Shown here piece by piece: positions 56,479 to 64,000 of a stretch of DNA of 64,000 nucleotides (positions within the stretch are counted from its first letter, which is position 1; each line of letters opens with the position of its first letter). Position numbers and translations under genes: made by a program. Below the pieces are notes generated by a model. It did no database searches, was not told the origin of the DNA, and saw only the letters and a list, made by a program, of their open reading frames with translations. The stretch is from Calvatia gigantea (Eukaryota; Basidiomycota; Agaricomycetes; Agaricales; Lycoperdaceae), in NCBI GenBank assembly GCA_025093985.1, contig JACAAK010000012.1:1674001-1738000 (forward strand). The letters run 5' to 3'.

Positions 56479-58305
56479 GGTGGAGGGGGGTTGGGGTGGA
56501 GAAGTATTACGACACGCGTTTTGAGTGCAGCTATATGTAAGGTCCATCGATAGGGGCTACGCGTCCCATGTTTAGGCAACGTCATACCTTTTTTTGGAAA
56601 CCCGTATCGGATCCTTGTTGGCGATGTCACCACAGTCTGTTTACTCTAAGCGTCACCCGGAAGGACCTCACACAAGGTTATTTCCAGCAGAATTTCTAAA
56701 CTGCATATAAGGGATCGTCAGCTTCTCACCGATTTACAGGAAATCATCCATTACAGTACGGTGAGGGTCTATAGCTTTGAGGGTTTCTGACTTATATTAG
56801 GAAGTGTTGGTGTGCAAATCGAGGTCAGCGGAATTGTTGTAACGAATGAAAGTGTAAAGGCTCAATATTAATATTCAATGGGCACTGATGTCATCGTAGT
56901 CTATTTCTGAGGTGATATGGGTATCAGGAACTACAGGGGAACAAGAGGCGATAAAGGTAGCAAAGCGGGGACATCGTAGGTATGATTTCTTGTGCTCTGC
57001 CACGAATGTCAGTGCAGGCAGAGTGCAACAGCTAGTCCAACTATCCTCTGCACCTGACCCTGACGGTAATTCCATTTCGGCAGATCTATCTCCCGCAGTA
57101 AGTATCATTCTTTTCTTTCACCCCCGCCTCCCACCCACCTCTCAATAAGGCACCAGACGTGAACGAGGTGGAGAGGTCCAACGACCCATCCGGCGCATCT
57201 GGGAACGACCTGTCCGCATGCCCGTTCCGGACCACGTACCTAGCCACCGGGCGCCTTCCCGGACCCTAGATTCTGCCACAAACTACGACCCCTTTCAGTT
57301 CTCCGTCGCTACTCACTACAAGATAAAATACTACCCTGTCCTCCCCGACCAGCTTTTGCGGTCAGAGCCACCCAGCCTAGAATGACCAATCACCTTGATT
57401 CGTTGTGACGCCACCACTGTGTTCCAGCGTCAGAGCTGTTCTTCGTTGGGCTAGGGCTGTGCTATTCACTCACCTACGCAGAGCCTTCCGCGGCTTCAGG
57501 ATAGCTTTCAGTCGCTTGCAACCAACCCTTCCATGACTCCAACAAACCCGTTTTTGGCTTTGAAGGGCGTTCTTCCTCCATTGGCTCGGATTGGCTTGTC
57601 ACTGACTGGGAAGTCCTTCTACCGCCCCAGTAACCTTTTGAACGCTTCGATTTCTTTGCAAAGTCAGATTGTTGTGTGGAACGAAGGTCCCTCCAACGAT
57701 CTCGTTGCTTTGGGTAGACAGGCCCCGCTAAACTTGTCCACATGCCCGACCTTGTCAACTCGGCCCTCTCGCTTAAAGGACTTCATAACTGGCAATGAGG
57801 TAGGGATTGTGTGTGGCTATACTCTATGGAGAGGAGAGTGGGTACCTTGCCTATTCCAGAGACGGTGTGCGTATAGAGAGGATTATTAAGTCAAGGAAGA
57901 CAGCGAAGGTGGGGTCGGGGGGGAGGCGTAAGTCTAGTGCAAACTTGGTCCACTTATATAACGGCGCTGTTTCGTTAACGTTATCACTGCTTGAACGCCT
58001 GAGCTTGGTACTTGGTTAATTGCTTTAGAAGGGGAATGGTGACGGCATGTTCATTACCAATGGCTGGAAAGGGAATTAAGGGGGAGAAGTCCTTCCTTGG
58101 CATGAAATATGCACGCTTGCCGCTCAAGTAAAACCGTCGGTTCCCTGGCTGGACTGTAGATTGTCTCTGGGCCAATATTTGAAATCCGTCATTTATCGCA
58201 CCTGAGAAGACGTTCTTGACTCGTAATTGGAGAACATCTCCTTGGGGATTAGGTTATATGAACCTCCATTCCCGACGAGGGTTGGAAGACTATGAAAGCA
58301 ATACT
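56479..58305. other. Mosaic of short repeats upstream of URC4
   Basis: The URC4 promoter lies at the left end. From about 57380 the DNA shares short blocks with 58.4-58.6 and 59.4-59.7 kb, for example GACCAATCACC at 57383 and GGATTGGCTTG near 57590. Minus-strand frames at 57.6 kb (TQQSDFAKKSKRSKGYW) and 58.5 kb (SKQADFARNSRISKSFW) are alike, but neither forms a gene. Confidence 0.45.
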
Positions 58306-58970
58306 CTGAAACGGGAACCAGAAAGCGATCTTTTGATATACAGCTACGACCCCCCTAACCATTCACTCTAGAACGACCAATCACCCTGGAATGGGACAGT
58401 ACTACGATGCTTCGCCGTCCCCGAGTGATTCCCCAGCAGGCCTGACAGGATTCATGGGGAACTGGGATCCATTAATATTACTCGTCCTCCGATTCCAGAA
58501 ACTTTTTGAAATCCTCGAGTTTCTTGCAAAATCAGCCTGCTTCGAAGACCTAAGAGTATTCCAGTGGTTAACCATGCCTCGCAAAAATAGCGGTCGGTTC
58601 GGGTGGGTGACAACCGGGGGGAGGGGGGGGGGGCGTGGGGTCAGCTGGAAAAGGTTGAAGAGCTGTGCTTGCGTGCTCTACGAAGGGGTTCCGAACTTAC
58701 CCTCAGTCTCGTTGCATACTGATCCTTCCTCTGACATCGAGTATTCTTGACTTGCGGAAGGAAGGGCTGGAATCCGAATTGAAGCTTTAGTTATGGGTGA
58801 ACGAAGCGAATGAGGCTTGAGTGGCTCACCAGAGGATATCGATAATGGTTGGTGCTTTCAGTGGTTCGTTTTGGGCAAAGGTGGAAAGAGAGTAGAGTCA
58901 TAAGTCTGGTGAAAAGGGTATTTATACACTGCATCGAGTCAGTGACGCTGGCCGTATTAATGTCAGTATT
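58306..58970 (+). repeat. Repeat block R1, copy 1
   Basis: It matches 63098-63400 in two parts: 58306-58445, and 58797-58970 (GAACGAAGCGAATGAGGC onward). Between them this copy has about 350 bp, absent from the other copy, which includes a segment related to 57.5-57.7 kb. Confidence 0.7.
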
Positions 58971-59559
58971 GTGTATTATTCAGGACGACACAAGACTGCA
59001 TCCTCGAGCAAGGCGAAGCCTACTGGTTGTTTAATTGAAAACGATGTGTATGGTACGAGTGCATGGAGCGTTTAACAGTTTCAGTCTTGTCCAATACCGC
59101 GATGTAGGTCACGGCGGGGATATCTGAATCTAGTCTCGAGTTCGCCAGCACAGTATCCACTTCATTTGAGTTCGAGTCAATTGACGATGTAGACGTCCTG
59201 TCTTGATCCCTAGAGTATCCTAGTGCTTTCACGGAGACTAGCCTTGGCCCCCACTCCCCAAAAAAAACAAAAACCTATGCGGTATCAATTGTATTTAAAG
59301 TCGCCTCCTAGAGCATTATCTTGAAGCGGGGGACTATGGTCCTAAATCAATGAGCCCGTTACTATCGCCTAGTTGCTGCTATTTTTCCTTCTCTTTCCTT
59401 TCACCTGTCTTTCTCCTTCATAGACAGGCGCCACCTCGACCCCTCTGACCAATCACCTTGAACCGATGTCCTGCCACCATTCCTCAATGCCTTAAAGTTC
59501 CTCGCTGGCTGAGCTGGACTGTTTGATTTGCCAGTCTAGCTCCCATAGGCCTGGTGTGA

Positions 59560-60010
59560 CCACCCACGAGCTCGGATTGGCTTGTAGATGACTGGAATAG
59601 CCGGTGACTTTTTGCTCGGCGTGGCCTCCCCAAAGCTTGAGGCTCATGGACCTTGATTTTGGAGTTACCGTTATGAGGGTTATGAGCACGCTCCAAATGG
59701 TGTGATATATGCCACGTCACAAGAGTAAGTTTCCTCCCGAGGTGATCGACTTCTCTAGTGCCCATGCGCTCAACGTTCAACTTCTACACAACGAAAGTGA
59801 GGCCGTATCTCCATTCCTCGGTCTAGATATTTTTATTTGTTGTATTCCCCGCATGAGCATCACCTCTCATCGCCCTCCGAACACCCGGAGGTGGTATCAC
59901 CCCAAAATTTCACTTTGCACTGAGCCAACTACTCCTACCATCACTCCTTCTTATCATTATCATGCCAAAAAATCTCCGAAGGGAAGAAAAGTCTCATTGT
60001 CTCAGGAACC
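59560..60010 (+). repeat. Upstream repeat block R2, copy 2
   Basis: It matches 63650-64000 in the same orientation and 28655-29058 in reverse. Shared text includes GGTGACTTTTTGCTC, ACCTTGATTTT and a CCGAGGTGATCGACTT motif. It lies 0.4-0.8 kb upstream of the HET-like start, as in copy A. Confidence 0.75.
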
Positions 60011-60386
60011 TGTCCAACCCAGATCTAAACTTGATGTAAAGGCCAGGCGGGTTTCAAAGGGAAAAAACAAGACTTCGATTTGATCTGGGCAAACTTGACG
60101 GAGGTAAAAAAAACTTATTGCCCTTGTTCGACCCCTGTATCTATGACGACGCTCTTCTGACCTTTGGAGTATCGACAATTATGGGCTTTCTGGTACGAGG
60201 GTTTCTCCCCGCGCTGCCATCGGTAGGTGCGGTGCATAAGAAGCTCGGTTGCGCAATGACAGAACAGGTATCATTTCTTTCGACTCCCCCACGTCCCATC
60301 CACAGGTGAGTTCCCCATTCCTTTTACTGTTTCCTCTGTGTGGAAACGTGGCTTATCTTGTTATAGGATATCTAACCTACCTGACC

Positions 60387-62663
60387 ATGGGTATTTCCAA
60401 GTCCTGGCGCACCTTCACAAGTCACGTCCAACCCCGACGCCTTTTCCAAGAAGATCCAGGCGTCAAGGGACCTCTCTGGTTTGGTCGTAAACCAGACAGC
60501 ACCCTCCATGTCTTTGCCAACCTCCTCCGTCTCTTTTGTGCCATATTTTCTTGCCCCGATATACATCTTCATTCCCCATACCAGGAGATCCGAGAGTGAC
60601 GTCGTGAAACGGATCCTGTGGGGGATTGAGTGGGCTCGGACCCCGGACGCTGTTCTGTTAGAGGCTCCAGGATCAATTATTCCAGAAGAGGGACAACTTA
60701 GGACAGCCTCGCGTGGCCAGTACGCTGTCACTGGGTATAAACCCAGATGGCTGCTGGAAGTGGAATTTCGTGGCTACGGAGATTGTATCACAGACGCAGG
60801 TGAAATACGAGTGGGAGAGAGAGAGGACCTAAGGAGGGCGCCCCGAAGGAACGCCAGCTTTCTTCCGCTGCGAAGACTCTGCGAAAGCAGGATCGAGAAC
60901 CTTGGGTATACGGCGATCAGTTACGCGATGGAGAGCGCGGAGGAGCTCTTCTTCACGTCGAAGGATAAGCTTTATCCCCAGCCAGAGATTGTTCCGGGCG
61001 GAAAGCGGAAATATAGCCTTCGGAACCGCAAGAAGATCTCGCAGAAACTTTTGGAAGAGTACGCTCGGGCCCGCGTAACTATGGACGAGAAGGGCGACGG
61101 TATCGAGTTCATCTGGCTAGACGAGTATTGCCTCTCCGACCGGAGGGTCACGGATGAGGAAGAGACCATTCACCAGAGGGATGTCGAGGTCGGACAGCTG
61201 GCCGACATCTTTCGTGGAGCCAAGCACGTCGTGGTATTCTGCCACGCCGTGGACTGTGACCACACCGACGTTGACTGCCCCTGGGCTAACCGACTCTTCA
61301 CTTTGGGCTGAAATTTTGTATACCCCTGAAGTTCTCCAAATGACAAGGACGAAGGAGGATGAATCTGGCAAGAAGCTCACCAGCTACCTTACTGCCCTAT
61401 CTGGTCAGCGATTCCGGAGTGAAATGCAGGCTTGCGCCGCGGAGGCGAAGATGTGGCACCTATACAACATCATGCAACACGCTACGAACTCCTGGTGCTG
61501 TCACTTGGCAATCTGCGATCCATTCTCTCGTTGTCGAAGCCATCCGGAGGGATGAAGCAGACAATTACCACACGCACAATCTCATCGGGAAGGCATTGAA
61601 TGGGCTACTTCCACGCAGATCTCAATTAGAGGACTTGCAGGGTGTCAACGGGTGGGCAGATTTGGCATGGCTGTTGGAGCTTAACCAAGGATATTATAAT
61701 GCTGCTCTTCTCTCAGCCTGTTTGCAAAATTGCTGACCCCGACGTGGAGGACTACCGATGGTGGGGGAAACCGATTGCACCGAGGGAAGGGTCTGAGAGA
61801 CTCGAGGCCCTCGTTACGGCCATTCCCGTCAACCTTCGCAAAGGCTTCGGCCAGCCCGCGCATGCCTGCATTGTCGATCATTGGCCCTAAATCCATCGCC
61901 CTTGAGCACTGGCTCCAGCGTGATTCTGCAGGTCTGTACCGCAACCCTGAGATGAGGAGCTTAAAAATATGGGCACTCTGCTCGTCCTTTATCTTCTTCA
62001 TCATTGGAATTGCGTGTCTGGTCTCCAGCCTCGCCGCAGGGCTCGCCATCATGTGGCTCGCACTTGATGCGTACATTATACTGGAGTTATTGGTTGGGAC
62101 CATGTTTGTGGAGAAGAATAGTTGGGTGGTAATAGAAGATTCATGCCACTGGAGGTTATCACTCCTACCGGTGGCTGCAATCCCAGGATGCCACCTTCGA
62201 TGAAGCCTCAGAGTGGGGCCCACGCCAGCTTATTCCTCAGTGGGACCGCGCGGAACCCAAGCCGAGTGCACCAGGAACTTCACCACACCCTTACGCAGCC
62301 ACGCTAATTGACCTACGGACGGGCGTGTTGACAAGGGTTGCCGTGACGAGTCGACCGAACAACATGGTCATCCTTGCGGTGCATGGAAGCGGTGTTACAT
62401 GTATGTTGCTGGACAGGGATGATAAGAAGGTAGCGTCGACCGTCGCAGTGAAGGTTGGGATGGCGAACCTACCGCCTTTCGTACTTGCCCAAGCCGAGGA
62501 ATCAGGCACGGTATACGTCGGAGGAGGTGTTTTTAGGGAGCCACCGCGTTTGCGTGGTATTCTCCACAAGCCCCCAACAGCGAACGCTCCAATCAGCACC
62601 AGAACTCACGACATCGAGAAGCATGGCGAGAGCTCTGGCTCACCCAACCGTACTATGTCGTAA
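60387..62663 (+). pseudogene. HET-like membrane protein, copy B (frame-broken)
   Basis: This is the inverted duplicate of the gene at 25-27.4 kb, at high similarity. It opens MGISKSWRTFTSHVQPRRLF. The middle part is open from about 60570 to 61311, with FIWLDEYCLSDRRVTDEEE and EVGQLADIFRGAKHVVVFCH, the HET-like core. Later parts give WADLAWLLELNQGYYN, YRWWGKPIAPREGSERLEAL, two membrane segments near 61970-62100 and the C-terminal domain VAVTSRPNNMVILAVHGSG. Relative to copy A, single extra bases occur near 60545 (TTTT for TTT), 61311 (GGGCTGAA for GGGCGAA) and 62140. The breaks sit at different places in the two copies, so the shared ancestor was intact. Sequence error is a real alternative to decay. 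Confidence 0.65.
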
Positions 62664-63097
62664 TACACAATGTCATCGATTCATCTAGGGACCTAAAACA
62701 CACTCATTACTATTATCCCCTCTCCTTGTTTTTCTTTATCGCTCGTTGATTATGTGCTACTTATTTTACCTGACGCCCACTCTGACTTCTTCTGTCCGCG
62801 ATGTTGTACACTACAAGGTTAAAACACCGTAATTTCCCCAGGCCCGATGGAACGAAAGCATTGCCCCGTGCAGACGCAAAACCGTCCCTCAAAGAAAGAA
62901 GGGGATTAGTTGATGTGATGTCGAATGCCAAACCGTGACCAAGGAGCCAAAATACATCAAGAACTCCCGCGTATGCTTAAAGGCGGGGAAAATCCCTGTC
63001 AAATGGCCATCAGTCAGGATCACAACATTACACGTTAATTTGCGACACTCAAGGTGTTTCTCTTTACCACTCAACAAGATATTCACGAAGATGCCCC

Positions 63098-63400
63098 GCT
63101 CTGAAACTACAACCAGAAGGCAGCCTTTTAGTATACAGCCACGACTCCTCCAACTATCCATCCTAGAACGACTAATCGCCCTGGAATGGGACAGTGTTAC
63201 TATTTTTCGCCTTCTCCGAGTGATTCCCTACAGGTCCTGACATGAGTGAACGAAGCGAGTGAGGCTTGAGTGGCTCACCAGGGGACATCGATAATGGTAC
63301 TTAAGTGCTCTCAGTGGTCCGCTTTGGGCAAAGGTGGAAAAAGAGTAGAGTCGTAGGTCTGGTGAGAAGGGTATCTATACACTACATCGAGTCGCGGGGG
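63098..63400 (+). repeat. Repeat block R1, copy 2
   Basis: It corresponds to 58306-58970 without that copy's 350-bp middle segment. It lies directly downstream of HET-like copy B and upstream of another R2 block. Confidence 0.7.
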
Positions 63401-63649
63401 AAATAAAAAGAAAGAGAAATTAAGCTTAAGTCTGGCCAGTAGTGTCCTTTTTCGAGAGGTGGAGCCTCCATAAGTCACATAGTGTGATGCCTGTGACACA
63501 TCATGTATGCCACAAGGGAATCTAACGGAATGCACCTCGCTTCTGATGTTGCTACGTAGCTGGCTCATCCACCATGATTGCATGATTCCGATAGACCTTT
63601 CCCCAGCTCTAAGGAGCGTTCTTCCTCCGTTGAATTGGACCGATCCTTT

Positions 63650-64000
63650 ACAACTTTGGGCTGGAGATTTGCCAGTCTACCTCCAATAGGCCTGAAATGG
63701 CCACCCATGGGCCCGGATTGGCTTGGAGATGACTGGGACAGCGGGTGACTTTTTGCTCAGCGTAGTTTCTCCAACATTTGGGGCTTACGGACCTTGATTT
63801 TGGGATTACCGTTATGAATGTTGTGAGCACATTCCAATAGTGTGGTGTATGCCATGTCACAAGTCTCCCCCCGAGGTGATCGACTTTCTCCAGCTCAACC
63901 CCTACACAATGAAAGTGGTGCTGTCTCCATTCTTCCCTCTAGGTATTATTACTTGTAGTATCCCCATCCCCCCGGTTTATCACCCTCCAAACATCCGAGG
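63650..64000 (+). repeat. Upstream repeat block R2, copy 3 (runs off the window)
   Basis: It matches 59560 onward in the same orientation, up to the end of the window. In the other two copies this block is followed within about 0.8 kb (copy B) or 1.3 kb (copy A) by a HET-like start codon. Confidence 0.7.

Noticed and set aside
1..64000. CRISPR arrays, bacterial operons, riboswitches, rRNA
   Set aside because: The window is intron-rich fungal nuclear DNA; no regularly spaced direct repeats or rRNA-like sequence were seen.

Overview
The window is nuclear DNA of a mushroom-forming basidiomycete (Agaricomycete). Genes are cut by many 45-70 nt GT-AG introns. Housekeeping proteins (EMC2, CLN3/battenin, threonine synthase, DBP4 helicase, AP-1 mu, URC4) match fungal families. 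The accessory content is typical of Agaricomycetes: F-box/LRR paralogs, HET-like membrane proteins, a NACHT fragment and a Ty3/gypsy gag. Calls come from reading translations and choosing splice sites by hand; no database was searched.

Layout. The first 20 kb is an orderly housekeeping stretch: PPX1 exopolyphosphatase (-), EMC2 (-), a decayed F-box gene (-), an anion:cation-symporter MFS permease (-), an unknown protein (-), CLN3 (+), an unknown acidic protein (-), threonine synthase (+) and an unknown helical protein (-). From 20.2 to 24.9 kb I see no gene. From 24.9 to 29.1 kb lies one copy of a HET-like membrane gene (-) with its upstream repeat. From 29.5 to 37.4 kb come an unknown membrane protein (-), DBP4 (+), a dead tyrosine recombinase (-) and AP-1 mu (+). 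From 37.5 to 47.1 kb, an inverted repeat pair brackets an F-box gene and a sucrose-transporter-like gene; a sugar/lactose-permease-like gene follows.

The right third is accessory and rearranged. It holds a non-autonomous hAT-type element with an 8-bp target duplication, a 3' fragment of URC4 fused to a truncated F-box gene, a NACHT pseudogene, a C2H2 zinc-finger gene, a truncated LTR element with only gag, the URC4 gene itself, and a mosaic of repeats around a second HET-like copy (+). The repeat order suggests a tandem array that continues past the right edge.

One caution applies throughout. Many reading frames, including conserved housekeeping ones, are broken by single extra bases, and I found no counterbalancing missing bases. 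This looks like insertion-type consensus error from long reads rather than true pseudogenisation, so 'broken' calls from 25 kb onward are provisional.
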